Assembly: GCA_963668595.1 (NCBI GenBank)
Contig: OY764876.1
Span: 3,162,001-3,226,000 of the forward strand
DNA from: GWE2-42-39 sp963668595
Lineage (GTDB): Bacteria > Bacteroidota > Bacteroidia > Bacteroidales > Prolixibacteraceae
DNA: 64,000 nucleotides
Reading direction: 5' to 3'
Position numbers and translations under genes: made by a program. Positions 1-8,075 of the stretch are shown here, in pieces. The notes under the pieces were generated by a model, which ran no database searches, was not told where the DNA came from, and saw only the letters and a list, made by a program, of their open reading frames with translations. Position 1 is the first letter of the stretch, and each line of letters begins with the position of its first letter.

Positions 1-1166
1 CAATAGGCAGCCGACATTACTTGCAGGAACATGCGGTCAACACCAATCGAAGTTTCCACTACATAAGGCACATACGATTCACCTAATTCGGGATCGTAAT
101 ACTGGATTTTTTTGCCTGAATATTCCTGATGCTGCGACAAGTCGAAATCGGTACGCGAGTGAATTCCTTCCACTTCTTTAAATCCGAAGGGGAATTTGAA
201 CTCAATATCCACCGCTGCATTGGCATAGTGAGCCAGTTTTTCATGCACATGGAAACGGTAATTTTCGTCACCAAAACCAAGGGCACGGTGCCAATTGATA
301 CGAGTTTCTTTCCATTGTTCGAACCAATCGAGTTCGGTTCCCGGTTTCACGAAGAACTGCATTTCCATTTGTTCGAATTCGCGCATACGGAAAATGAACT
401 GACGAGCCACAATTTCGTTACGGAATGCTTTCCCGATTTGGGCAATTCCAAACGGAATTTTCATACGACCCGTTTTCTGTACGTTCAGGTAGTTCACAAA
501 AATACCCTGCGCTGTTTCGGGACGAAGATAAACTTTCAACGCACCGTCGGCAGTTGAACCCATTTCGGTTGCGAACATCAGGTTAAACTGACGCACGTCA
601 GTCCAGTTGCGTGTTCCCGAAATTGGACAGGCAATTTCCTGATCGATAATGATTTGTTTCAGTTCTTCCAGATTTCCATCGTTCAGAGCCTGAGCAAAAC
701 GGTTATGCAATTCATCCCATTTTGTTTGATATTCCAACACACGTCCGTTGGTAGCGCGAAACTGAGCTTCGTCGAAAGTCTCGCCAAAACGTTTGGCAGC
801 TTTTTCAACTTCTTTATTGATTTTCTCTTCAATCTTGGCCAATTGTTCTTCAATCAGCACATCAGCGCGATAACGTTTTTTCGAATCTTTGTTGTCGATC
901 AACGGATCATTGAACGCATCCACGTGGCCCGAAGCTTTCCAAATGGTGGGGTGCATAAAAATGGCCGAATCAATTCCCACTACATTTTCGTGCAACAGCA
1001 CCATGCTGTCCCACCAGTATTTTTTGATGTTGTTTTTCAGTTCAACGCCATTCTGACCGTAGTCGTAAACAGCTCCCAATCCATCGTAAATTTCGCTCGA
1101 CTGGAATACATATCCGTATTCTTTACAGTGAGCAACTAATTTCTTGAAAATATCTTCCTGAGCCAT
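1..1166 (-). CDS. glyQS: Glycyl-tRNA synthetase, one-chain (alpha2) type; 3' part outside the window
   Basis: Class II aminoacyl-tRNA synthetase that charges tRNA-Gly with glycine in the cytoplasm. The frame opens at 1166 with MAQEDIFKKLV and stays open to base 1, giving about 388 N-terminal residues. It therefore lacks the end of the catalytic core (motif 3) and the anticodon-binding domain. Visible landmarks are the motif-1 region near residues 20-50 (YDYGQNGVELKNNI), WKASGHVDAF at 77-85, the glycine-site segment RPETAQG at 215-221, and motif 2, FRNEIVARQFIFRMREFEQ, at 248-266. These fit the eukaryote/archaea-like homodimer used by Bacteroidota rather than the alpha2beta2 GlyQ/GlyS enzyme. 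DUF4834 and rmuC lie upstream on the same strand. Identity is secure; only the truncation is imposed by the window edge. Confidence 0.96.
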   Translation of the reverse strand, partial: MAQEDIFKKLVAHCKEYGYVFQSSEIYDGLGAVYDYGQNGVELKNNIKKYWWDSMVLLHENVVGIDSAIFMHPTIWKASGHVDAFNDPLIDNKDSKKRYRADVLIEEQLAKIEEKINKEVEKAAKRFGETFDEAQFRATNGRVLEYQTKWDELHNRFAQALNDGNLEELKQIIIDQEIACPISGTRNWTDVRQFNLMFATEMGSTADGALKVYLRPETAQGIFVNYLNVQKTGRMKIPFGIAQIGKAFRNEIVARQFIFRMREFEQMEMQFFVKPGTELDWFEQWKETRINWHRALGFGDENYRFHVHEKLAHYANAAVDIEFKFPFGFKEVEGIHSRTDFDLSQHQEYSGKKIQYYDPELGESYVPYVVETSIGVDRMFLQVMSAAY

Positions 1167-1342
1167 AATGCCTTTGTATTTTTGAATTTAAGGGCGTAAA
1201 AATAGGAAAAAAATGACAAGTTGTGGCAGTTAAAACAAAAGGGAAACACACAAAGTCAGCAATTTAATTTGATTTAACAGGTGTGAAGATTTTTAATCTC
1301 CATTATCTATCGCGATTAAAAATTGCAGCACCCGATACAGAA

Positions 1343-1606
1343 TTAATCCACTTCTTCGAAATCGACATATTCGCCCTCACTGCGATCGTATTGCGAGCGG
1401 GCATTTCGCTTATTCATAATGGTAACTTCTCCCTCGCTGCGGCGGTCGTTTTGCTGTTGCTGACGGCGAACATTGGCCCGTGCCTGATTCACAAACATAT
1501 TCATGGCTATTTTGCCAACAATTTTGAACAGGTAATATACCAGGACAATAATCAGTAACGTGCGAAACAAACCCCAGCCAATATATAAAAGGATGAATCC
1601 GGTCAT
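1343..1606 (-). CDS. DUF4834 family small membrane protein
   Basis: An 87-residue protein with one N-terminal membrane segment (about residues 3-30, rich in I, L, F and V) and a charged cytoplasmic tail. The tail contains an Arg/Gln stretch (RRQQQQNDRR), then EGEVTI and the acidic end EGEYVDFEEVD. A short membrane anchor followed by EGEVTI and a terminal EYVD(F/Y)EEV block is typical of the Bacteroidota-restricted DUF4834 family, whose function is unknown. It lies 69 bp downstream of rmuC and 176 bp upstream of the glycyl-tRNA synthetase gene, all on the minus strand, so it may be read through from rmuC. The family call rests on these motifs; no role can be inferred. Confidence 0.8.
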   Translation of the reverse strand: MTGFILLYIGWGLFRTLLIIVLVYYLFKIVGKIAMNMFVNQARANVRRQQQQNDRRSEGEVTIMNKRNARSQYDRSEGEYVDFEEVD

Positions 1607-1675
1607 TGCAATTGTTTTTCTGAAGCGGCAAAATTACAAATTAGCTGAGATTTTACTCATTGAAAGCAAAAATCT

Positions 1676-2995
1676 TTACTCTTCTTTTACTCCCTGTGGC
1701 AATTCCTTACTGGCTTTCGCACCAAGGTCTTTCAGTTTCTCGGCCGAACGAATCAGGTTACCACGTCCGTCTTTTAATTTATTGTACGCTGCATCGTAAT
1801 TCTTGCGCGAAGCGTCAATGCTTTTCCCGATTGCTTCCAGATCGGCCACAAAACCAACAAACTTATCGTACAAAGCACCACCCTGACGCGCAATTTCCAG
1901 AGCATTGCGCGTTTGGTTCTCCTGTTGCCAGATGGATGCAATAGTGCGCAAAGTAGCCAATAATGTGGATGGACTAACAATCACCACTTTATTGTCCCAG
2001 GCATACGAGAACAATTCCTGATCTTCCTGAATAGCAATGCTAAACGACGATTCGATCGGAATAAACAGCAATACAAAATCGGGACTGTTAAAAACCGGAA
2101 TATTCTGATAATGTTTCTCGCTCAATCCTTTAATGTGCGATTTTACACTTTGCAAATGTTCTTTTACAAATACCTGCCGTTGCTCTTCTGTTTGAGCATT
2201 TACCAATCGTTCGTAAGCAATCAGCGACACTTTCGAATCGACAACAATATGCTTGTTTTCAGGTAAATGAATCACCACATCGGGCTGAACCCGCTTGCCA
2301 TCTTCGGTCAGTACGCTTTCCTGTTTCTCGTACTCGCGGCCTTCTGCCAAACCCGAACGTTCCAGAATGCGCTCCAAAATCACCTCTCCCCAGTTGCCCT
2401 GTTTTTTCACATCTCCCTTCAGTGCTTTGGTCAAATTGTTTGCCTCGTCACTGATGCGCATGTTCAGGTCGTGCAGCTTTTTCAACTCTGCTTTCAAATC
2501 TGTCTGATCTTTCAAGCCTTTTTCGTAGGTTTCTTCCACCTTTTTCTCAAAAAGCAGAATTTTTTCCTTCAGCGGACTCAATATATCATTGATATTCTTT
2601 TGGTTCGTTTCAGTAAACTCAGCACTGTTTTTTTTCAGAATACGATTGGCAACATTCTCAAATTCAAGCGTAAATTTTTTCTGGAGTTCTTCCATTTCCT
2701 GTTTCTGAGTCTGGAGTTTTTCTCTCAAATTGCGAAATTCTTCTTCGGCACGAGCCAGCCGTTGCCCTTTTTCTTCGTTGCCAACCCGCAAGTCTTTTAC
2801 CTCATTTTCAAGCTCAGCTTTGGTTGCCAATACAAGCTGAAAACGCTCTTCTGCCAGCGATTTTTGCTTATCTAATTCGGCCTTTTCAGCTAACAAATCG
2901 GCCTCTCTCTGAGCACTTTTCGATTTAATAAAGAAGAAGCCAGTTGCAGCACCAATCAGCAGGCCAAGAAATAAAAACAGAAATTCCATACCCAT
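1676..2995 (-). CDS. rmuC: DNA recombination protein RmuC
   Basis: A 439-residue RmuC homologue. In E. coli the family limits recombination at short inverted repeats; the domain is related to restriction endonuclease-like folds. The N-terminus is a single membrane anchor (residues 3-24, with GLLIGAATGFFF). A long coiled coil rich in E, K and Q follows to about residue 190, and then the conserved RmuC domain (about 190-415) with GNWGEVILERILERSG, QPDVVIHLPENKHIVVDSK and WDNKVVIVSPSTLLATLR. Two ATG codons lie 6 bp apart (2995 and 2989), so the start could be two codons later. It is divergent from ung with about 90 bp between starts, forming a small DNA-maintenance pair. Length matches the family. 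Confidence 0.95.
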   Translation of the reverse strand: MGMEFLFLFLGLLIGAATGFFFIKSKSAQREADLLAEKAELDKQKSLAEERFQLVLATKAELENEVKDLRVGNEEKGQRLARAEEEFRNLREKLQTQKQEMEELQKKFTLEFENVANRILKKNSAEFTETNQKNINDILSPLKEKILLFEKKVEETYEKGLKDQTDLKAELKKLHDLNMRISDEANNLTKALKGDVKKQGNWGEVILERILERSGLAEGREYEKQESVLTEDGKRVQPDVVIHLPENKHIVVDSKVSLIAYERLVNAQTEEQRQVFVKEHLQSVKSHIKGLSEKHYQNIPVFNSPDFVLLFIPIESSFSIAIQEDQELFSYAWDNKVVIVSPSTLLATLRTIASIWQQENQTRNALEIARQGGALYDKFVGFVADLEAIGKSIDASRKNYDAAYNKLKDGRGNLIRSAEKLKDLGAKASKELPQGVKEE

Positions 2996-3084
2996 TCAAT
3001 TTATTTTTAAAAGTAAGAAAAGCCGAGAGAATACGACTATTCTTGCTTGGTTTTTCTATTTTTATTCTGAAAAAGAAAACCAAC

Positions 3085-3747
3085 ATGGAAGTAAAGATTG
3101 AAGCAAGCTGGAAAGAACAACTATCCGGAGAATTTCAAAAAGAGTATTTTACCAAACTGATTGAATTTGTTCGTAACGAATATCAAACGCAACGCATATA
3201 CCCTCCAGGAAAGCTTATTTTCAACGCTTTCGATCAATGTCCGTTCAACGATGTAAAAGTGGTAATTCTGGGGCAAGACCCCTATCATGGTCCCGGACAG
3301 GCGCATGGACTTTGCTTTTCGGTAAACGATGGCATTGATTTCCCGCCCAGTTTGCGAAATATTTTCAAAGAAGTGCAGGCAGATACCGGCGCCACTATTC
3401 CCCGTTCGGGCAATCTGGAACGCTGGGCCAAACAAGGTGTGTTACTTTTAAATGCTACGCTCACGGTTCGTGCGCATCAGGCCGGGTCGCACCAGCGCAA
3501 AGGATGGGAAGATTTCACCGATGCAGCCATCCGCAGCTTGGCTGAAAATCGCGAACATCTGGTTTTTATTCTTTGGGGTTCGTATGCCATTAAAAAGGGC
3601 GAATTTATTGATCCAAACAAGCATCTGGTGTTGACATCAGTGCACCCATCTCCTTTATCGGCCAGCCGCGGATTTTTTGGCAACAAGCATTTTAGTCGTG
3701 CCAACAGCTATTTGCAGCAACATGGACAAGAGCCAATTGTATGGTAA
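3085..3747 (+). CDS. ung: Uracil-DNA glycosylase, family 1
   Basis: Excises uracil from DNA to start base-excision repair. I chose the ATG at 3085, giving 220 residues, because the N-terminus MEVKIEASWKEQL matches family length. The open frame extends upstream to 2944, but that part overlaps the rmuC start and has no conserved sequence. The water-activating motif GQDPYHGPGQAHGL holds the catalytic Asp65. The second active-site motif, HPSPLSASRGFFGNKHFSRAN, inserts the Leu into the minor groove. LLLNATLTVRAHQAGSHQRKGWE is the DNA-contact segment. An unusual repeat block follows the stop codon. Confidence 0.97.
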   Translation: MEVKIEASWKEQLSGEFQKEYFTKLIEFVRNEYQTQRIYPPGKLIFNAFDQCPFNDVKVVILGQDPYHGPGQAHGLCFSVNDGIDFPPSLRNIFKEVQADTGATIPRSGNLERWAKQGVLLLNATLTVRAHQAGSHQRKGWEDFTDAAIRSLAENREHLVFILWGSYAIKKGEFIDPNKHLVLTSVHPSPLSASRGFFGNKHFSRANSYLQQHGQEPIVW

Positions 3748-3764
3748 AAACCGACAAACAACTC

Positions 3765-4006
3765 AAGGATAAGATTAAGATTGAGATTGAGGTTAAGTTG
3801 TCGTTGTTATCGGGTTATCATTGAGTGAAAGTTTTTTAGGGGTGAAGTTGGGTGACGCGGTTTCTAACCGCGATTTAGCTGGATTCCCCGGAAGTTAAAA
3901 ACTTCCGCACCTATTCTAATCATCCTATTGGGAAGTTTGCCATCCATGTACCATTCTCAACCTTAATCTTAGCCTCAGTCTTGGCCTGTGCCTCAGCCTT
4001 CGCCTT
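3765..4006. repeat. Structured intergenic repeat block between convergent ung and folA
   Basis: The gap holds four linked elements. A degenerate 6-bp-period array of RAGRYT type (for example AAGATT, GAGATT, GAGGTT) lies at 3765-3798. A perfect inverted repeat CGCGGTT-TCT-AACCGCG lies at 3856-3872, and another, GGAAGTT-AAA-AACTTCC, at 3890-3906. A second hexamer array of CTYARY type, the complementary phase of the first, lies at 3956-4006. The two arrays are thus inverted relative to each other and bracket the hairpins, as terminal inverted repeats bracket a MITE. No ORF is present. The palindromes resemble REP/BIME-type intergenic elements, but I cannot show that they recur elsewhere in the genome. 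Confidence 0.6.
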
Positions 4007-4018
4007 TTACTAAACAAA

Positions 4019-4513
4019 TTATTTTCTCACAAGGTCCAGATACGAGTAATCAAAACCGTTTTTCTCATCGTACAAATCCTCGCGGGCGACTTCATCCCAT
4101 TCACTGTAATTAATTTCGGGGAAAAAAGTATCCGCTTCGAAATCGCGGTGTACCAGGGTCAGGTACAATTTGCCAGCCACTGGGAAAAACTGACGATAAA
4201 TCATTCCGCCCCCGATAATGAAAGCTTCTTTCTCTTCTTTTACTTTTTCGATGGCAGCTTCAATTGACGACACCATTTCGCAACCTTCGAACTGATCTTC
4301 CGGTTTATCGGAAATTACAATGTGCCGACGATTGGGCAATGGCCATTTAGGCAGCGACAACAGGGTGTTTCGGCCCATAATAATAGTATGCCCGCTGGTA
4401 ATCTGTTTGAATCGCTTCAAATCGGTAGGCAAATGAAACAACAAATCGTTGTTTTTACCAATGGCAAAGTTTTGCGCAATGGCTACAATAATGGAGATAT
4501 TCTGGTGTATCAT
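4019..4513 (-). CDS. folA: Dihydrofolate reductase
   Basis: Reduces dihydrofolate to tetrahydrofolate with NADPH. It has 164 residues, the usual bacterial length. Recognisable blocks are ISIIVAIAQNFAIGKNNDLL at the N-terminus, HLPTDLKRFKQIT with the substrate-binding Asp and Lys/Arg positions, the NADPH-binding HTIIMGRNTLLSL, and EEAFIIGGGMIYRQF. It starts 22 bp after the thyA stop on the same strand, the common thyA-folA arrangement. In this pair the dihydrofolate made by thymidylate synthase is recycled by the neighbouring gene product. Confidence 0.97.
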   Translation of the reverse strand: MIHQNISIIVAIAQNFAIGKNNDLLFHLPTDLKRFKQITSGHTIIMGRNTLLSLPKWPLPNRRHIVISDKPEDQFEGCEMVSSIEAAIEKVKEEKEAFIIGGGMIYRQFFPVAGKLYLTLVHRDFEADTFFPEINYSEWDEVAREDLYDEKNGFDYSYLDLVRK

Positions 4514-4535
4514 CGATTCTCTTCCTTATATATTA

Positions 4536-5330
4536 TTATACGGCTACTTTTCCGGGAATGTGCGGATGCGATTGGTAACCTATCAATTCAAAATCTTCAT
4601 ATTTAAAATCGAAGATGCTTTGTACTGCCGGATTAATTTTCATCTGCGGCAATTTTAATGGTTCTCGCGTCAACTGCAATTTCACCTGCTCCAGATGGTT
4701 TTGGTAGATGTGTACATCGCCACCCGTCCAGACAAAGTCGCCCGGCTGCAATCCGCAAACCTGCGCCATCATCATGGTAAGTAAAGCATACGAAGCAATA
4801 TTGAACGGCACACCTAAAAACACATCGCAACTGCGCTGGTACAACTGACACGATAGTTTCCCGTTGGCCACATAAAACTGAAATAAAATATGGCAGGGAG
4901 GCAATTTCATTTTATCAACTTCACTCACATTCCAGGCACTCACCAAATGGCGACGCGAATCGGGGTTGTTTCGAATACTGTTCACCACTTGAGTAATTTG
5001 ATCGATGTGCCCGCCATCGGGAGTTGGCCACGAACGCCATTGTGAACCATATACAGGACCAAGATCTCCGTTTTCATCAGCCCATTCGTTCCAGATACGC
5101 ACTCCATTATCCGTTAAATATTTGATGTTGGTTTCGCCTGCCAAAAACCAAAGCAACTCGTGGATAATCGATTTCAAGTGGAGCTTTTTGGTTGTTAATA
5201 CCGGAAATCCTTCACTCAGATCGAAACGCATCTGGTAACCAAACACACTAATAGTTCCGGTTCCGGTACGATCTTCCTTTTCGTTCCCTTTGCTTAAAAC
5301 ATGATCCAATAAATCGAGATATTGCCTCAT
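4536..5330 (-). CDS. thyA: Thymidylate synthase
   Basis: Methylates dUMP to dTMP with methylene-tetrahydrofolate, producing dihydrofolate. The protein has 264 residues, the same length as E. coli ThyA. The catalytic Cys146 sits in LPPCHILFQFYV. The phosphate-binding Arg and the conserved QRSCDVFLGVPFNIASY block follow (164-180), and the N-terminal RTGTGTISVFG region supplies another phosphate contact. The start MRQYLDLLDH matches the family. It is the first gene of a thyA-folA operon. About 430 bp separate it from the divergent gene at 5760. Confidence 0.98.
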   Translation of the reverse strand: MRQYLDLLDHVLSKGNEKEDRTGTGTISVFGYQMRFDLSEGFPVLTTKKLHLKSIIHELLWFLAGETNIKYLTDNGVRIWNEWADENGDLGPVYGSQWRSWPTPDGGHIDQITQVVNSIRNNPDSRRHLVSAWNVSEVDKMKLPPCHILFQFYVANGKLSCQLYQRSCDVFLGVPFNIASYALLTMMMAQVCGLQPGDFVWTGGDVHIYQNHLEQVKLQLTREPLKLPQMKINPAVQSIFDFKYEDFELIGYQSHPHIPGKVAV

Positions 5331-5759
5331 AATGAATTCCTTTCAGTTCCAATTTGTCGATAAAATAATGAAGTCCGAAGGTAAATGTTTTCACCTCAAT
5401 GCACAACAAGAAGTTTTCAACCTTTGTTGAAAGAATACCCATCCTGCAACAAAGATCCAGAGCAAATACTCCCCTTCGAAGTGACAAACGAACCGTTTTT
5501 ATCAATTTTTCTTCTCAAAAACGAGGTTTGGATTTTCGGTGCTGTTGAAAACGACAAAATGACGACGTAAAATTCTGAAACCTAAAAACATGCCTTTGCC
5601 CCCCTTCAATGTTAATATCTCAAACAAAATGGACAGAAACACCAATTTCAAGACAAGGATTCGATGTTTTTGAACATTTTATTGTTGATTAGTTCATGTG
5701 CGAATATTAAAAAATGGATATGGGATTTCGTATCTTCGCTCAAACAGGAGAAAATAGTT
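5331..5759. other. Intergenic region between thyA and a divergent gene; nothing distinctive seen
   Basis: This 429-bp stretch separates two divergent genes. The open frames in it (for example 5385-5570 on the plus strand) are short, show no recognisable motif, and run into flanking coding or stop-rich sequence, so I do not call them. A possible weak -7 element (TATCTTCG) lies about 25 bp upstream of the ATG at 5760. Both flanking promoters should lie here. Confidence 0.5.
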
Positions 5760-6494
5760 ATGCCATACAGAAGATTACCGAATACAGATCAGGCTCGATT
5801 GAGAGCTATGGAGGCTTGCCTCGATAAAGGCAAAATAACCCCGATTCGTGAGTTGGCATTTACCCAACAAAGCCTGGAACGCCTCCAGATTTTCTATCCA
5901 AAGTTTTTCAACGCAATAAAACAGTTGCAGGTATCAAAGGATACTCAGTTTACCCGAGCCAAAGACTACGGTGAGGTGGTAAAAAAAGCCAAGCTATATA
6001 TTTCACACTTTCTGCAAGTATTGAACTTCGGTATTATGCGGGAAGAAATTAAACCTGAAGTTCGTCAATATTACGGATTGGACGTAAAAACACGTGCCAT
6101 TCCGGCTCTCAATCTCGAATCACAAATTCTGAAATGGGGAGAAAAAGTTATTGAAGGCGAACAAAAACGAATGATGCAGGGAGGCAGTGCTATCTACAAC
6201 CCGTCTATCGCTCTGGTAAAGGTGCATTTCGAAGAATTTAAGGATGCTTACCGCCATCAGAAAATGCTTCAGAACATTACCAACAGGGCCTCATCGAAAG
6301 TTTCAGAACTTCGGGATGAAGCAGATAACCTGATTCAGGAAATATGGAATGAAATAGAAGAACGATATTTCTTCTATCCGGAAGAAATGAAACGCGAAAA
6401 AGCCGCAGATTACGGAGTGGTTTATGTATTTCGTAAGTCGGAGCTTAAACGCATGGAGGTAGAACAACTTCAACAGAACATTATTTTCGCATAA
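5760..6494 (+). CDS. Conserved hypothetical protein of unknown function (244 aa)
   Basis: I place the start at 5760 (MPYRRLPNTDQARLRAM), preceded by an AGGAG-like run; the longer open frame from 5664 adds only an unlikely hydrophobic leader. The protein is helical and charged, with no signal peptide or membrane segment. Notable segments are the N-terminal YRRLPNTDQARLRAME, a conserved-looking REEIKPEVRQYYGL, and NESEIEER-like acidic helices near the C-terminus. The opening YRRLPNTD..R resembles a family seen in many Bacteroidota annotated only as hypothetical. It is a single-gene unit ending in a clear terminator at 6519-6551. No function can be assigned; a role in DNA or RNA binding is not excluded. 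Confidence 0.75.
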   Translation: MPYRRLPNTDQARLRAMEACLDKGKITPIRELAFTQQSLERLQIFYPKFFNAIKQLQVSKDTQFTRAKDYGEVVKKAKLYISHFLQVLNFGIMREEIKPEVRQYYGLDVKTRAIPALNLESQILKWGEKVIEGEQKRMMQGGSAIYNPSIALVKVHFEEFKDAYRHQKMLQNITNRASSKVSELRDEADNLIQEIWNEIEERYFFYPEEMKREKAADYGVVYVFRKSELKRMEVEQLQQNIIFA

Positions 6495-6518
6495 CTCCTT
6501 TAATTTATAATAGAAATT

Positions 6519-6551
6519 GAACTGTATGCCAACGCATGCAGTTCTTTTTTT
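6519..6551 (+). terminator. Rho-independent terminator after the 5760-6494 gene
   Basis: Imperfect hairpin GAACTG-T-ATGC / GCAT-G-CAGTTC with a 4-nt loop, followed by seven T residues, 24 bp after the stop codon. It also separates this gene from the convergent gene ending at 6558. Confidence 0.85.
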
Positions 6552-6557
6552 ATCTGG

Positions 6558-8075
6558 CTACTTCTTCTTTTGCGAACGCAGTGCTTTACTCAAATCGTCG
6601 CTGGGTTTTATAATATTGTATTGCCCCCAGAATGATTCGTCGTAAGTAACAATCGTTTCAGTAAAAATATCATCCGCATGAAAGATTTCAGAGTTACGAA
6701 ATCGTTTTATCTCCGACGGCCGATAATCGGTAATCAGCAAATCAGAATTACTGGTATAATATGCATTAATCTTGTCGTCGCGACTTCGGACCTTAAAGAC
6801 CACATGAGCCTGAGCCGTTTGCAGAAACCATTTTCCCTTGTCGGGCTGATATACCACCTGATAACTCACCTCAACCGGACGCACATGAAACCCTCGTGGT
6901 TTCTTTTTAATCATCAGCAAGCGGGCATTTCGCAAACCGGTATTATTCAGTGCAAAATTCACCTGAACCAACGCATTGGTTTCCCTGTCAACATAAAGCT
7001 TTCCGTCAAAATTACTATCCATCCGTTTCTCTGTCGATTTAAAACCAATCACATACGTTGGCCTTTCTCTGTAAAATATGACATCCTCTATTTCATATTT
7101 GTACTGATGCAATTGTTCCTCATTTAAAAACGATTCGCGTCTTTTTACCGCATCAATCATGGTTATGTAATACGGACCTCCCTGTATTTTAAAATCGACC
7201 CACCGAAAAAGTTGTTCATGTTTGCTTTTGCGACCTTTCACCACCCGAGTGCGATCTTCGGAAAATTCAGAGCCATACGAGGCTTTCAGTATTTCCATCA
7301 CCGCCTCCGAAACATTAATATACTTGCCATTTTGCTGAAGTGTTTCGCGATAAAACGAAGTCATCAGGTACGGTTCTTCCTGATAATTGATTTTTATATT
7401 TTCGATAACATCCTCCACAACACTGCGGGCATCAACCGCTTTTACCTTAATTTCTTTTATTCGGATTGAAACCGGACGAAGGAAAATATTATTCTTCTCC
7501 AGCTCGAAATCGCGTACCGGAAGAAAATATTTTTGGTAGCCCAAACACGAAAAAAGTAATGTGTCATTCCTGTTTTCCTGACGTATTTTAAAAACAAAAT
7601 CGCCGTCGATATTAGAAATGGTTCCCACCGGCTTGCCCAACAACGAAACACTTGCATAAGCTACCGGTTCGTTATTGCCCAGGTCAACAATCCGACCGTT
7701 CAAACTCACAATACTATCTTGCTTTTGCTCTGCCTCCACGGTATTAATCCCCAGATTTTCACGGGGACTGATTACAATCTGATCTTTTACAATGTACCAT
7801 TCGAAATCGGGATTTAACACCGACTGAAGCACCGACTGCAACTGCGTTCCGGAAAACGAAACATTGATAATTTGGTTTGCGTGAATTGCAACCGGATCAT
7901 ACGAAAAAAAGAGACCTGTTTGGGCCGCAATACTATCGAGTACTACCGCAACCGGTTGATTTTGCAAATGCAGAGTAATTCTCGGTTCCTGAACCGTGAA
8001 ATTCTCCTGCTGTCCCCAGACCTGAACGATTGACAGCAGGAGAAATACCACAAATGCCGGGATCTTTCGCCCCAT
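6558..8075 (-). CDS. Secreted STN and carboxypeptidase-regulatory-like domain protein
   Basis: A 505-residue exported protein. A signal peptide (about 1-21, ending VQVWGQ) is followed by an STN domain (about 30-110, with VAVVLDSIAAQTGLFFSYDP). Next comes a CarboxypepD_reg-like beta-sandwich (about 122-205, with NGRIVDLGNNEPVAYASVSL and GTISNIDGDFVFKI), and then a large C-terminal region of Bacteroidota type (YRETLQQNGKYINVSEAVME). There is no TonB-dependent plug or barrel, so it is not a receptor. Its ATG overlaps the stop of the upstream protease gene (TAATG), so translation is likely coupled. STN domains normally contact FecR-type anti-sigma factors, and a sigma/FecR pair lies just upstream. 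The exact function is unknown. Confidence 0.75.
   Translation of the reverse strand: MGRKIPAFVVFLLLSIVQVWGQQENFTVQEPRITLHLQNQPVAVVLDSIAAQTGLFFSYDPVAIHANQIINVSFSGTQLQSVLQSVLNPDFEWYIVKDQIVISPRENLGINTVEAEQKQDSIVSLNGRIVDLGNNEPVAYASVSLLGKPVGTISNIDGDFVFKIRQENRNDTLLFSCLGYQKYFLPVRDFELEKNNIFLRPVSIRIKEIKVKAVDARSVVEDVIENIKINYQEEPYLMTSFYRETLQQNGKYINVSEAVMEILKASYGSEFSEDRTRVVKGRKSKHEQLFRWVDFKIQGGPYYITMIDAVKRRESFLNEEQLHQYKYEIEDVIFYRERPTYVIGFKSTEKRMDSNFDGKLYVDRETNALVQVNFALNNTGLRNARLLMIKKKPRGFHVRPVEVSYQVVYQPDKGKWFLQTAQAHVVFKVRSRDDKINAYYTSNSDLLITDYRPSEIKRFRNSEIFHADDIFTETIVTYDESFWGQYNIIKPSDDLSKALRSQKKK

Noticed and set aside
2267..2875. 202-residue plus-strand ORF antisense to rmuC
   Set aside because: Phe/Leu-rich artefact of the complementary coiled-coil codons (GAA/AAA/CAG) of rmuC.
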